This document shows positions 1-7,077 of a stretch of DNA of 14,432 nt, in pieces. Location: the NCBI GenBank assembly GCA_016287765.1, contig JAEEWS010000053.1, positions 1 through 14,432 of the forward strand. Direction: 5' to 3'. Source of the DNA: Lachnospiraceae bacterium. GTDB taxonomy: Bacteria > Bacillota_A > Clostridia > Lachnospirales > Lachnospiraceae. Position numbers and translations under genes: made by a program. The notes under the pieces were generated by a model, which was not told the origin of the DNA, searched no databases, and saw only the letters and a list, made by a program, of their open reading frames with translations. Numbering within the stretch: position 1 is the stretch's first letter; each line of letters opens with the position of its first letter.

Positions 1-10
1 GAGTAAGTCG

Positions 11-36
11 CCGCAGCTAAAGCTGGGTTCTTTTTT
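11..36 (+). terminator. Possible terminator of an upstream gene
   Basis: A short stem (CAGC at 14-17 with GCTG at 22-25, plus an outer C-G pair across one mismatch) is followed after a few bases by a run of six T at 31-36. This fits a weak rho-independent terminator for a gene lying left of the window. The loop is only four bases and the stem is short, and the same T run is the outer edge of the large palindrome that follows, so the call is tentative. Confidence 0.35.
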
Positions 37-175
37 GGAGCGCAGGGGACGGGGTTATGGTGTCTTTTTTTGAGCCTCGGGGCCGGGGTTAGGGGGTCAA
101 AAAATGACCCTCTAACCCCGTCCCCTAGGCTCAAAAAATGACCCCATAACCCCGTCCCCTAGGTTCAAAAAAAGA
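29..175. repeat. Nested palindrome of four 34-bp GC-rich units
   Basis: The stretch is almost perfectly symmetrical about position 102. Bases 44-99 pair with 105-160 with mismatches only at 61/143, 65/139, 78/126 and 83/121 and a G-T at 93/111, around a five-A loop. Weaker pairing continues out to 29/175. It is built of a 34-bp unit starting AGGGGACGGGGTTA: two tandem copies on the plus strand (44-77, 78-111) and two on the minus strand (127-160, 93-126). No reading frame crosses it. Its base composition differs sharply from the AT-rich promoter next to it, which suggests a REP- or MITE-like mobile repeat or a strong transcription barrier. Identity as a mobile repeat is inference; the symmetry is seen directly. 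Confidence 0.85.
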
Positions 176-176
176 T

Positions 177-205
177 TTGACATAATATATTTTATGTAGT
201 AAACT
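177..205 (+). promoter_or_regulatory. Predicted promoter of the arabinofuranosidase gene
   Basis: A perfect -35 box TTGACA at 177-182 is followed by a 17-bp AT-rich spacer and TAAACT at 200-205, which matches four of six -10 positions. It is the best sigma-A-type promoter between the palindromic repeat and the gene. Its -10 box lies inside the left arm of a 29-bp palindrome, so repressor control is plausible. Confidence 0.6.
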
Positions 206-224
206 TTAATTGATAGTTTACTAC
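196..224. promoter_or_regulatory. Candidate operator palindrome over the -10 box
   Basis: A perfect 10-bp inverted repeat, GTAGTAAACT (196-205) and AGTTTACTAC (215-224), is separated by nine bases. The left arm contains the predicted -10 box and the right arm covers the expected transcription start. This is a typical position for a sugar-responsive repressor site (LacI/AraR or ROK type). It does not match the Bacillus AraR operator that I know, so the regulator is not named. Confidence 0.5.
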
Positions 225-232
225 TTTATGTT

Positions 233-263
233 TAACTAAAACAAATACCATTTGTTTTAGTTA
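233..263. promoter_or_regulatory. 31-bp perfect palindrome in the 5' leader
   Basis: TAACTAAAACAAAT (233-246) and its exact complement ATTTGTTTTAGTTA (250-263) flank a three-base centre. It ends five bases before the GGAGG ribosome site at 268-272. As DNA it could be a second operator; as RNA it would form a 14-bp hairpin next to the ribosome site. There is no T run after it, so it is not a terminator. Confidence 0.55.
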
Positions 264-278
264 TTATGGAGGATATTT

Positions 279-1757
279 ATGGCTAAGATGTATATCAATC
301 CCAATGTTGAGATCAGCAAGATCAACAGGGAGATCCAGGGCCACTTTTCCGAGCATCTCGGCAGATGCATATACGAAGGTCTTTATGTAGGCGAGAATTC
401 AGATATTCCGAATGTTAACGGAATGCGTACGGATGTTGTGGAAGCTCTGAAGGAAATGAAGATCCCGGTTCTTCGCTGGCCGGGCGGATGCTTTGCGGAT
501 GAATACCATTGGAAAGACGGTATCGGACCCAAAGAGAACAGAAAAAAGATGATAAATACCCACTGGGGCGGTGTGCTGGAAGATAACAGCTTCGGTACCC
601 ATGAATATATGGAATTGTGCCGTCAGTTGGGGTGCAAAAGCTATATAAACGGCAATCTGGGTTCAGGAACCGTACAGGAAATGAGCGAATGGGTAGAATA
701 TATGACCTTTGAAGGAATTTCTCCCATGGCGGATCTCAGAAAGACTAACGGAAGAGAAGAAGCCTGGAATGTGGATTTCTTTGGCGTAGGCAATGAAAAC
801 TGGGGCTGCGGCGGTAACATGACCCCTGAGTATTATGCAAATGAGTACAGAAGATATCAGACCTATGTAAGAAATTACAGAGGAGACAGAAAGATCTATA
901 AGATAGCCTGCGGACCCAATGCTTCCGACTATAACTGGATGGATACGGTCATGAAGATCGCCGGAAGATATATGGATGGTATCTCTCTCCATTATTATAC
1001 CGTTCCTCACGGATGGTCAGGTTCCAAGGGAGCTGCTACCGGCTTTGATGAGAATGAGTATTATCTTACGCTTAAGTGCATGACCTTTACAGAGGAATTA
1101 CTTAAGAAGCAGATAGCCATCATGGACAAGTACGATCCCGATAAGAGAGTGGGATTGATCTTTGATGAGTGGGGCACCTGGTATGACGTGGAGCCCGGTA
1201 CAAACCCCGGTTTCCTTTATCAGCAGAACACCATGAGAGACGCTATCGTGGCAGCTACCACACTTAATATCTTCAATAAGAATTCCGACCGTGTGAGAAT
1301 GGCCAACATAGCTCAGCTGGTAAACGTTCTTCAGTCGGTTATACTTACTGAAGGTGCAAAGATGGTTAAGACTCCTACCTACTATGTATTCAAGATGTAT
1401 GCCGATCATCAGGATGCTGTGCTTGTACAGAGTTCTGTGGAGAAGACCAAGATCGGTACCGAGGAAAACAAGGTGGACGATCTGTTTGAATCCGTATCCA
1501 AGGCAGAGGACGGAAGTCTTACCATTACCGTTTCCAATCTTTCCGCTAAGGAAGAAAGAAAGATAGATGCCGTGATCACAGACTATGATTTCAAGAGTAT
1601 CGAAGGAACGGTACTTACGGCTGATATGGGTGCTTACAATACCTTTGACAAGCAGAACGAAGTTGTTTCCGGTGAGTTTAAAGCATTTAAGAAGACAGCC
1701 GCCGGTATAGAATTTACCATGCCTGCCTGCAGCGTTGTAAAACTCAGATTAAAATAG
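279..1757 (+). CDS. Intracellular alpha-L-arabinofuranosidase, GH51
   Basis: This 492-residue enzyme should release terminal alpha-L-arabinofuranosyl groups from arabinoxylan or arabinan oligosaccharides. GH51 is a retaining clan-A family: a TIM barrel plus a C-terminal beta domain. The acid/base glutamate is visible as E173 in GNENWG, and the nucleophile as E297 in IFDEWG. The substrate-site pieces [13 protein letters not shown] (66-78) and HYYTVPHGW (238-246) are also typical. The length matches the family (about 490-510). There is no signal peptide, so it acts on imported oligosaccharides in the cytoplasm. The start is fixed by GGAGG at 268-272, six bases upstream. It seems to be a single-gene unit with its own promoter and two candidate operators, which suggests sugar-controlled expression. 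The gene is usually named abfA/arfA; which paralog this is cannot be told. Confidence 0.95.
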   Translation: MAKMYINPNVEISKINREIQGHFSEHLGRCIYEGLYVGENSDIPNVNGMRTDVVEALKEMKIPVLRWPGGCFADEYHWKDGIGPKENRKKMINTHWGGVLEDNSFGTHEYMELCRQLGCKSYINGNLGSGTVQEMSEWVEYMTFEGISPMADLRKTNGREEAWNVDFFGVGNENWGCGGNMTPEYYANEYRRYQTYVRNYRGDRKIYKIACGPNASDYNWMDTVMKIAGRYMDGISLHYYTVPHGWSGSKGAATGFDENEYYLTLKCMTFTEELLKKQIAIMDKYDPDKRVGLIFDEWGTWYDVEPGTNPGFLYQQNTMRDAIVAATTLNIFNKNSDRVRMANIAQLVNVLQSVILTEGAKMVKTPTYYVFKMYADHQDAVLVQSSVEKTKIGTEENKVDDLFESVSKAEDGSLTITVSNLSAKEERKIDAVITDYDFKSIEGTVLTADMGAYNTFDKQNEVVSGEFKAFKKTAAGIEFTMPACSVVKLRLK

Positions 1758-1803
1758 CTTATAAGTTTTTTATAATAAAAGGATGAAGATAAGTTTCCCC
1801 CTT

Positions 1804-1836
1804 TGGGGCCCCGATTCGACAGGGGCCCTATTTCTG
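1804..1836 (+). terminator. Probable terminator after the arabinofuranosidase gene
   Basis: A very GC-rich stem, GGGCCCC (1806-1812) with GGGGCCC (1822-1828), extended by a G-T and a T-A pair, has a nine-base loop. The tail TATTTCTGTGT is only partly T-rich, so termination may be incomplete. It sits 47 bases after the stop codon and before the next promoter. Confidence 0.55.
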
Positions 1837-1859
1837 TGTAAAAGTTTATAGTTGTTTAA

Positions 1860-1888
1860 TTGCCATGGTTTTTGGGGAATGCTATAAT
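1860..1888 (+). promoter_or_regulatory. Strong predicted promoter of the CPBP protease gene
   Basis: TTGCCA (1860-1865), a 17-bp spacer and a perfect TATAAT (1883-1888) preceded by TGC, that is, an extended -10 box. The same two hexamers with the same spacing occur again at 13735-13763 before the last gene. Confidence 0.8.
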
Positions 1889-1926
1889 TTCCCTTTGATA
1901 TCATGCTTTTATATCAAAGGGGAATT
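1886..1926. promoter_or_regulatory. Inverted repeat at the predicted transcription start
   Basis: Sixteen-base arms (1886-1901 and 1911-1926) match with a single mismatch: AATTTCCCTTTGATAT against ATATCAAAGGGGAATT, with nine bases between. The left arm overlaps the end of the -10 box and covers the expected start site. An operator is the simplest reading; a hairpin at the 5' end of the mRNA is the alternative. The regulator is unknown. Confidence 0.55.
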
Positions 1927-1952
1927 GAAATTTATAAAAAGGAGAGAGTTTC

Positions 1953-2903
1953 ATGAAAAAAAAGAATGTTCCTTTGGGATTGTTGATGATGGTTCTTCCC
2001 GTACTTATGTTCTTTGTGGTTAACGGCATCGTTAGTTTTATCGTTCAGATGTTTTATCTTCCGGGGATATTTTCGGAGGGCCTGGCATCCGGACGTTCAA
2101 TGAGTGAGTTGCAGGACGAGGCATGGCTTACCGAACAGTTATTGAATACATCCTATCCGGGAGTCGTAACACTTATAAATGACGGATTGTTAGCTGTAGC
2201 CTCTTTCTTCTGGTGGAAAAAGATCCGAACACTTGAAGTACCGGCACCTAAAGCATTTAACGGTAAAAGGTTACTGTTCATGGCTTTGGTGGGCCTTGCT
2301 CTCCAGGGAGTTCTGGTACTTCTTATGGCTATTGTATTTGCTATTCTTCCCGCGTCGGTTTCGGAAGGATATGAAGAACTTTCGAAAAATCTGGTGGGAG
2401 ATGGTTCCACTTCGCTGTTCATGGCACTTTCCGTTGTTATTGCCGCTCCCATATGCGAAGAAATGCTGTTCAGAGGATTGGCATTAAATAACGGAAGAAG
2501 ATATATTAACGATGTTGCGGCCGTAGTGATCTCATCGGTATTATTCGGATGTTTGCACCTGGCGAATGCGGGACACAGTAACATAAACGGTGTTATGGTA
2601 CAGGTGGTATACGCTGCGTTACTGGGCGCTGTGATCGCTTTGGTGGTACTTAAGTTTAAAAGCGTCTGGGCAGGAGTGTTCATACACTTCGTTGTAAACG
2701 GAACAGGACAGCTTTTGTCATTTGTGCCTTCGGATAACGGAATGGAAAATGTAGTTTCCTACATATTAATGGCAGTAGGTGTTGCGGCTACGGTCGGAGC
2801 TGTATTCATGTTGAGAAAAGGTATGCTTGAAAAGACTGATGCCAAAACATATGGAGAAATAGAAGAAGAAAAAGAAGCGGCTTTAGCATCTGCAGAGCAA
2901 TAA
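1953..2903 (+). CDS. CPBP (Abi) family intramembrane glutamic protease
   Basis: A 316-residue polytopic membrane protein with all three CPBP motifs: EE169-170 in EEMLFRG with R174, FGCLH with H202, and HFVVN with H245 and N249. These form the glutamate/histidine active site known from Rce1-type proteases. Hydrophobic segments lie around 8-33, 68-87, 106-132, 153-167, 187-204, 214-233, 238-251 and 267-287. A Glu/Ala-rich tail (293-316) is probably cytoplasmic. The start follows AAGGAGAG at 1939-1946. In bacteria the family includes bacteriocin self-immunity and CAAX-like processing proteins, and the substrate is usually unknown; nothing here identifies one. It has its own strong promoter and is followed 70 bases later by a second membrane-protein gene with no terminator between them, so the two are probably cotranscribed. 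Confidence 0.92.
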   Translation: MKKKNVPLGLLMMVLPVLMFFVVNGIVSFIVQMFYLPGIFSEGLASGRSMSELQDEAWLTEQLLNTSYPGVVTLINDGLLAVASFFWWKKIRTLEVPAPKAFNGKRLLFMALVGLALQGVLVLLMAIVFAILPASVSEGYEELSKNLVGDGSTSLFMALSVVIAAPICEEMLFRGLALNNGRRYINDVAAVVISSVLFGCLHLANAGHSNINGVMVQVVYAALLGAVIALVVLKFKSVWAGVFIHFVVNGTGQLLSFVPSDNGMENVVSYILMAVGVAATVGAVFMLRKGMLEKTDAKTYGEIEEEKEAALASAEQ

Positions 2904-2973
2904 ATGTAAAGGGTAGTTGTGAAAACCGTAGGGGAATACGGCAAATTAATAAATTCACTGATATGAGGTGTTT

Positions 2974-3945
2974 ATGGGTAGATTTCTTTACAAAATGGAA
3001 AGAAAATATGGAAAATACGCAATACCGAATCTTTCGCTTATATTGATCGTATGTTATATCATTGGGTATATCATTACTTTTATTTATCCTCAGATAACCC
3101 AATGGTTATCTTTAAATCCGTACAAGATCATTCACGGACAGATTTGGCGTATCGTATCATGGGTATTGATCCCTCCGGGAGAACTCAGTTTCTGGACGAT
3201 CATCATGCTGTATTTTTATTATTCCATAGGAAGGTCGTTGGAAAGCGTCTGGGGTGATTTCAGGTATAATGTGTACATATTCTCAGGCCTGATCTTCACT
3301 TTGATCGGAGCTTTTACAGTTTTCGGACTGGCCTATGTAAAGTACGCAGATCAGCTGCAGCAGGGAGTATTTACTGCAGAACAGCTGTTTGACTATGCCG
3401 GATATATCGAAAACGGCAGTACGGTGATCTTACCCGGATACTGGTTTAATTCCATTTCCACTTATTATATATGCATGTCCATCTTTTTGGCATATGCGGC
3501 CATCTTCCCCGAGATGCAGGTGCTCCTGTTCTTTATCATCCCCATCAAGGTAAAGATCCTTGGAATCATCGATGCAGTATATCTGGGATTTGAGATCATT
3601 TACAGACTGACTCAGGGACAGTGGTACATTTCAATAATCATATTTATGTCCATATTGAATTTCGTGATCTTCTTCCTGACTACAAGAAACGGTGTCGGAA
3701 GGATGAGACCTTCCGAGTTTAAACGGAGAGCGGATTACCAAAGGAAAGTCAGATGGGCACAGGTACATACGGGAAATGAATCCACTCATAACGGAAAGAC
3801 GGTGATAACCAAGCACAAATGTGCTATATGCGGCAGGACTGAACTTGACGGTGATCTGGAATTCAGATTCTGTACAAAGTGCGACGGAAATTACGAGTAT
3901 TGTATGGATCATTTGTATACTCATGAACATGTAAAAAGAATTTAG
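2974..3945 (+). CDS. Rhomboid-like membrane protein with C-terminal zinc ribbon
   Basis: A 323-residue protein with about six membrane segments (roughly 17-38, 55-80, 98-121, 162-180, 182-206, 217-236), followed by a basic linker and a cysteine cluster. The stretch SIGRSLESVWGDFRYNVYIF (84-103) and the later PIKVKILG (190-197) resemble rhomboid/derlin-fold proteins. However, I find no GxSG serine motif and no matching catalytic histidine in the last membrane helices, so it may be an inactive rhomboid relative. The C-terminus has C283-x2-C286, C300-x2-C303 and C310-x2-H313 with H317 and H319, which would bind one or two zinc ions in the cytoplasm. The ATG at 2974 is chosen because GAGG at 2965-2968 is spaced five bases from it; the GTG at 2968 lies in the ribosome site. 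Probably cotranscribed with the CPBP gene. Function unknown. Confidence 0.75.
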   Translation: MGRFLYKMERKYGKYAIPNLSLILIVCYIIGYIITFIYPQITQWLSLNPYKIIHGQIWRIVSWVLIPPGELSFWTIIMLYFYYSIGRSLESVWGDFRYNVYIFSGLIFTLIGAFTVFGLAYVKYADQLQQGVFTAEQLFDYAGYIENGSTVILPGYWFNSISTYYICMSIFLAYAAIFPEMQVLLFFIIPIKVKILGIIDAVYLGFEIIYRLTQGQWYISIIIFMSILNFVIFFLTTRNGVGRMRPSEFKRRADYQRKVRWAQVHTGNESTHNGKTVITKHKCAICGRTELDGDLEFRFCTKCDGNYEYCMDHLYTHEHVKRI

Positions 3946-3956
3946 ATTTAATATAC

Positions 3957-3997
3957 GGGAACTGTTGCTGATCCCTCAGCCGGCAGTTCCTTTTTTA
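3957..3997 (+). terminator. Rho-independent terminator
   Basis: GGAACTG (3958-3964) pairs with CAGTTCC (3984-3990). An inner GCTG/CAGC stem (3967-3970 with 3977-3980) continues above a small bulge, and a six-T run follows at once. It closes the CPBP/rhomboid-like unit. Confidence 0.88.
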
Positions 3998-4028
3998 TAT
4001 AGTTTGCATAGCATTTTTGGGTACTTTA

Positions 4029-4037
4029 TGCTACAAT
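4029..4037 (+). promoter_or_regulatory. Extended -10 promoter of the ytfI-gerW unit
   Basis: TGCTACAAT is an extended -10 box (TACAAT, five of six consensus bases, with the TGn motif). It lies 31 bases before the ATG. No convincing -35 hexamer is seen at 16-18 bp, which extended -10 promoters tolerate. Confidence 0.55.
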
Positions 4038-4067
4038 AAACTCATATTATTTTTTGGAGATGATACC

Positions 4068-5441
4068 ATGTCAGATATTAGAGATATTGAAAATGAGATA
4101 CGTAAGGGGAAGAATCTTGAACAGAATATTCCGGTCTATTTGAATGCCATGTCTTCACTTTACGGAGAGTTCGCACTGTATAATCTTTCCATGTCTTTAT
4201 CGGTACAGGTGGAGAAGACTGAATTTGACGATACAGAGCTGGATAAGCACAACAAAGAGTTATATGCAGGACTTTCGGAAGAGATAAAAAAATTGTGTGA
4301 CGATCCCTTCGATCCTGACAGGAATAAAGCATCCATTGAAAGGACAATTGCCTTAAGAGAGACCATCAGACATCGCATGGAAGCGGTAACTGCCATAGTG
4401 GATGATCTGGTCATATATGAGTATATGATAAACCGTCTTGAACCCAAGTTTGAGTTTGTGGCTACGGAAGACACAGATGACGATGAAGTGGCGAGAGAGA
4501 TCCTTAAGTGGATATTTAAGGATGATGAAAATGCCCTTGTAAACGAGAGGATAAAGACTACCATGTCATGCCTTCCCATCAGACTTACCAAGGGAAAGAT
4601 ACTGGACATGGTGGATACCACCTTCTCGCTTTACGGCGGGTCTGACAAAAAGGCTATCGATACCTTTGATTACATGCTCCGTTCGGCATCCGGAATGTAT
4701 AAGATCAATAAGGAATATGATGTTTACGAAAATGTAAACGAACTATTGGAAGAACTCAGAAATGCCGATTACAATGATCTGGAAGCCCGGCATTATTATG
4801 ATCTTTGTGACGATTACCGTATAGCATCAAATCTGGTCTCCGGACTGGCCGACGAGCTTACGGATCTGCAGGAACTTTCCAATGCATTGCTTTCTGTACT
4901 CCTTACCAGACAATATTTTTCACCGGAGTGTGAAAAGAATTGCGAGAAGATCTTTGCCATCATCAGAAAACTCCTGAACGGAGACAAGGACTATGATAAG
5001 CTTTTCACCGGTACGGAAGGCAGGATGGAAGAACTCAGCGAAAGGATCAGCGACGAGGAATCGGTATTGCTGGTGATCAAGGAGAACTATCGCAAGCAGG
5101 TAGAGGAATTGATGCTTACCGTTCCTTTTGAAAGACTGCTGATGACCTGCCGTCTTTGCGGGGAAAGCACATTTGCGGATCTTATCGAGGAAAACACGAC
5201 TATCGATGATGAGTATCTTGAAAAGACCAGGAAGACCTTTGCAAAGGATCTGGAGGAACTGCTTAAAAACGGCGGAAGGCTTAAAAATCGTGCTGTAATG
5301 GCTCAGCTGTTAAGAGAACTGCCGGTAATGCTTTCCACTCATAAAGAAGTTATGGACTATGTAAGACACGCACTTGAAGCATGCACTGATGCGGGAGAGA
5401 AACAGATATCCATTAATCTTATCAGAGATTGCTATGATTAA
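4068..5441 (+). CDS. Conserved-looking helical cytoplasmic protein, function unknown
   Basis: I do not recognise this 457-residue protein. It is acidic, without a signal peptide or membrane segment, and reads as helical throughout, with heptad-like stretches around 212-270 and 315-345. There is a single CxxC (CRLCGES) about 80 residues before the end. The start is set at the ATG at 4068 because GGAGA at 4056-4060 is seven bases upstream; an in-frame TTG at 4017 lies upstream of the -10 box and cannot be used. Its last codons overlap the start of the next gene (ATGATTAA at 5434-5441), so the two are translationally coupled. It is first in a unit that ends with ytfI- and gerW-like genes, so a link to the envelope or to spore formation is possible by context only. 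Confidence 0.8.
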   Translation: MSDIRDIENEIRKGKNLEQNIPVYLNAMSSLYGEFALYNLSMSLSVQVEKTEFDDTELDKHNKELYAGLSEEIKKLCDDPFDPDRNKASIERTIALRETIRHRMEAVTAIVDDLVIYEYMINRLEPKFEFVATEDTDDDEVAREILKWIFKDDENALVNERIKTTMSCLPIRLTKGKILDMVDTTFSLYGGSDKKAIDTFDYMLRSASGMYKINKEYDVYENVNELLEELRNADYNDLEARHYYDLCDDYRIASNLVSGLADELTDLQELSNALLSVLLTRQYFSPECEKNCEKIFAIIRKLLNGDKDYDKLFTGTEGRMEELSERISDEESVLLVIKENYRKQVEELMLTVPFERLLMTCRLCGESTFADLIEENTTIDDEYLEKTRKTFAKDLEELLKNGGRLKNRAVMAQLLRELPVMLSTHKEVMDYVRHALEACTDAGEKQISINLIRDCYD

Positions 5442-5712
5442 GTTTGTAAAACCGTTACATATAGGAAAAAGTATAAGACACAAAAAACTGCGGACCATGA
5501 GAAGGATAACGGCAGGAAAGCTGTGTAATAATGTACTGCTTATAACCGATCCTTCCAATCCGGAAAATCTCTTTGATGTTATCGAGGAAAAGGTACTGCT
5601 TTTCCCCTACTATCAGGAAAGAGAACTTACGGTGTATGGCATAGCAGGAAACAAAGGCGAAGCTGACGAGATCCTTCTTAAATTGATCGAAGAAAAATAT
5701 GCTGATTCTTAA
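5434..5712 (+). CDS. Small basic protein of unknown function
   Basis: A 92-residue protein with a very basic N-terminal third (RHKKLRTMRR around 15-24). The rest looks like a small alpha/beta fold: VLLITDP, VLLFPYY and LTVYGIAG read as strands, and a C-terminal helix (76-89) follows. I do not recognise a named domain. A longer in-frame start at 5374 lies inside the previous gene and has no reason to be used; the ATG at 5434 overlaps the upstream stop, which is typical of coupling. Its own 3' end overlaps the start of the next gene by 14 nt. Tight overlap on both sides argues that it is a real gene whose product is needed in step with its neighbours. Confidence 0.78.
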   Translation: MIKFVKPLHIGKSIRHKKLRTMRRITAGKLCNNVLLITDPSNPENLFDVIEEKVLLFPYYQERELTVYGIAGNKGEADEILLKLIEEKYADS

Positions 5713-6589
5713 GATAACAGGCCTTATATTGCTGGGAATCCTTGCTTTGGTGATCCTTGCGGCATTACTTGTTCTGTTTGTACCCATAAGATATACGGGA
5801 ACATTTTCAAAAGATGAAGTAGTGCTTAAGGGTGAGGGCAGGGCAACATGGCTTCTCGGGCTTGTATGCCTAAAAATAAAATATGCGGATAATAAACTGA
5901 CGCGGTCAGGCAGAGTGGCTTTTTTCAGGATATGGAAAGAAGAGACTGTTAAACAGGAAGAGCCTAAACAACAGGAAGGATCTAAAAAGCAGGAAGAGGC
6001 TAAACAACAGGAAGAAACCCTAAAAGAGGAAAAAGCCGATGAACCTCTCGCGCATGTAAGTGACGAAAAGCGTTCAAAGCCTGTTTCAAAAGAAGAAGCC
6101 GGGGCTCGGAATGATAACCCTAAACCTTCCCATAAGAAAAAGAAAGATAAGAAGAGGAAGGATAAGAAAAAAAAGGATGAGCCTTCGGTAACGGATCGTA
6201 TAAAAAATCTTTTTTATAACAGAGATTACCTTGAAGCTCTGTGGGAAAAGAATAAGGATGTGATCTTAACCGCTCTTAAAAGGGTTAAGAGACTCTTGAT
6301 CCACATCCTTCCCAAAAAACTCTGGGGAGAAGCAGAGTTTGGTTTTGAAGATCCTTCCACCACAGGAATGGTCCTGGGAGTGGTATCTGCAATTTACGGA
6401 AGGACGGGAGCGTTTCTTGATCTTAAGCCTGATTTTGAGAATAAGATATTTAACTGTAACCTGCATATAAAGGGCAGGGTAAGGATATTTACGGTTGCAC
6501 TAACGGCTGTTTTGTTGTATTTTAATAAAGACATCAGAAAGATCGGGGAGAGAGTTAAAAAGCTTTCCGAAAAAAGACAGGGAGAATGA
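5699..6589 (+). CDS. ytfI: DUF2953 membrane protein, YtfI-like
   Basis: A 296-residue protein: one N-terminal membrane helix (7-30), a short strand-rich region (31-77), a long Lys/Glu/Gln-rich linker (79-163) and a C-terminal region with the DUF2953 hallmark FGFEDPSTTGMVLG (214-227) and LKPDFENK. The linker ends in a lysine-rich block (146-159) and begins with hexapeptide repeats coded by 18-bp DNA repeats. In Bacillus, ytfI (DUF2953) lies next to ytfJ/gerW, and the same order here supports the call. The start at 5699 overlaps the previous gene by 14 nt. The gene ends two bases before the next start. DUF2953 has no established biochemical role; the symbol is by homology and synteny. Confidence 0.85.
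   Translation: MLILKITGLILLGILALVILAALLVLFVPIRYTGTFSKDEVVLKGEGRATWLLGLVCLKIKYADNKLTRSGRVAFFRIWKEETVKQEEPKQQEGSKKQEEAKQQEETLKEEKADEPLAHVSDEKRSKPVSKEEAGARNDNPKPSHKKKKDKKRKDKKKKDEPSVTDRIKNLFYNRDYLEALWEKNKDVILTALKRVKRLLIHILPKKLWGEAEFGFEDPSTTGMVLGVVSAIYGRTGAFLDLKPDFENKIFNCNLHIKGRVRIFTVALTAVLLYFNKDIRKIGERVKKLSEKRQGE
5964..6017 (+). repeat. Three 18-bp tandem repeats in the ytfI-like gene
   Basis: Copies of CTAAACAACAGGAAG begin at 5964 and 6000, with a close variant (CTAAAAAGCAGGAAG) at 5982, an exact 18-bp spacing. They encode the hexapeptides PKQQEG, SKKQEE and AKQQEE. Because the unit is a multiple of three, copy number can change without breaking the frame. Confidence 0.8.
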
Positions 6590-6591
6590 TC

Positions 6592-7077
6592 ATGGCAGAT
6601 GAGAAATTTCAGAATACAGTAGAATCCCTTTTTAAGGGAATGGATGGATTTCTTACCACAAAAACAGTAGTGGGAGATGCTGTTAAGTTTGATGACGGAA
6701 CGGTTATCCTTCCGCTGGTAGAAGTTTCCTTCGGAGTGGCTGCAGGTGCCTGGAACAAGAACAATGCTTCGGGCAAGGCGGGCAAGGGAGGAAGCGGTGG
6801 CGGTATGGGCGGTAAGATCACCCCCAGTGCTGTCATTGTTTTAAAAGACGGACATGCAAAACTTGTTAACATTAAGAATCAGGATATGGCCACTAAGGTT
6901 CTGGATATGATACCTGACCTGGTGGATAAAGTCACTTCTTCCGTAAAGGAAAAGAAAGACCTTAAGAATAAGGTGGATTCCGTAGTGGAAGAGGGAAAAA
7001 AGAGCACCGCCGAAGCTCCGAAGACCGAAGCATCCGACGATGCCAATGAAAAAGACGATCCGTTTATCTTTTCTTAA
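6592..7077 (+). CDS. gerW: GerW family sporulation protein (YtfJ)
   Basis: A 161-residue cytoplasmic protein. The family signature is clear: VVGDAVKFDDGTVILPLVEV (26-45), the strand SFGVAAGAW, a glycine-rich block (61-74) and ITPSAVIVLKDGHAKLVNI (76-94). A charged tail (117-158) follows. In Bacillus subtilis, YtfJ/GerW is made in the developing spore and is needed for normal germination. The ATG at 6592 is preferred to the one at 6586 because GGGAG at 6580-6584 is seven bases before it but only one base before 6586. It directly follows the ytfI-like gene, as in Bacillus. Its last 14 nt overlap the end of the convergent pyrI gene. Confidence 0.92.
   Translation: MADEKFQNTVESLFKGMDGFLTTKTVVGDAVKFDDGTVILPLVEVSFGVAAGAWNKNNASGKAGKGGSGGGMGGKITPSAVIVLKDGHAKLVNIKNQDMATKVLDMIPDLVDKVTSSVKEKKDLKNKVDSVVEEGKKSTAEAPKTEASDDANEKDDPFIFS

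Noticed and set aside
29..175. CRISPR array or simple terminator reading of the repeated GGGGACGGGG units
   Set aside because: The units are adjacent and inverted with no unique spacers, which rules out CRISPR. The structure is far longer than a terminator, and the flanking T runs are internal to the symmetry.
663..1409. Minus-strand frames inside the arabinofuranosidase gene
   Set aside because: They are shadows of the GH51 coding frame, which has both catalytic glutamates.
2924..2941. Small hairpin CCGTA...TACGG between the CPBP and rhomboid-like genes
   Set aside because: The stem is five base pairs with no T run, so it is not a terminator. The genes are best read as cotranscribed.
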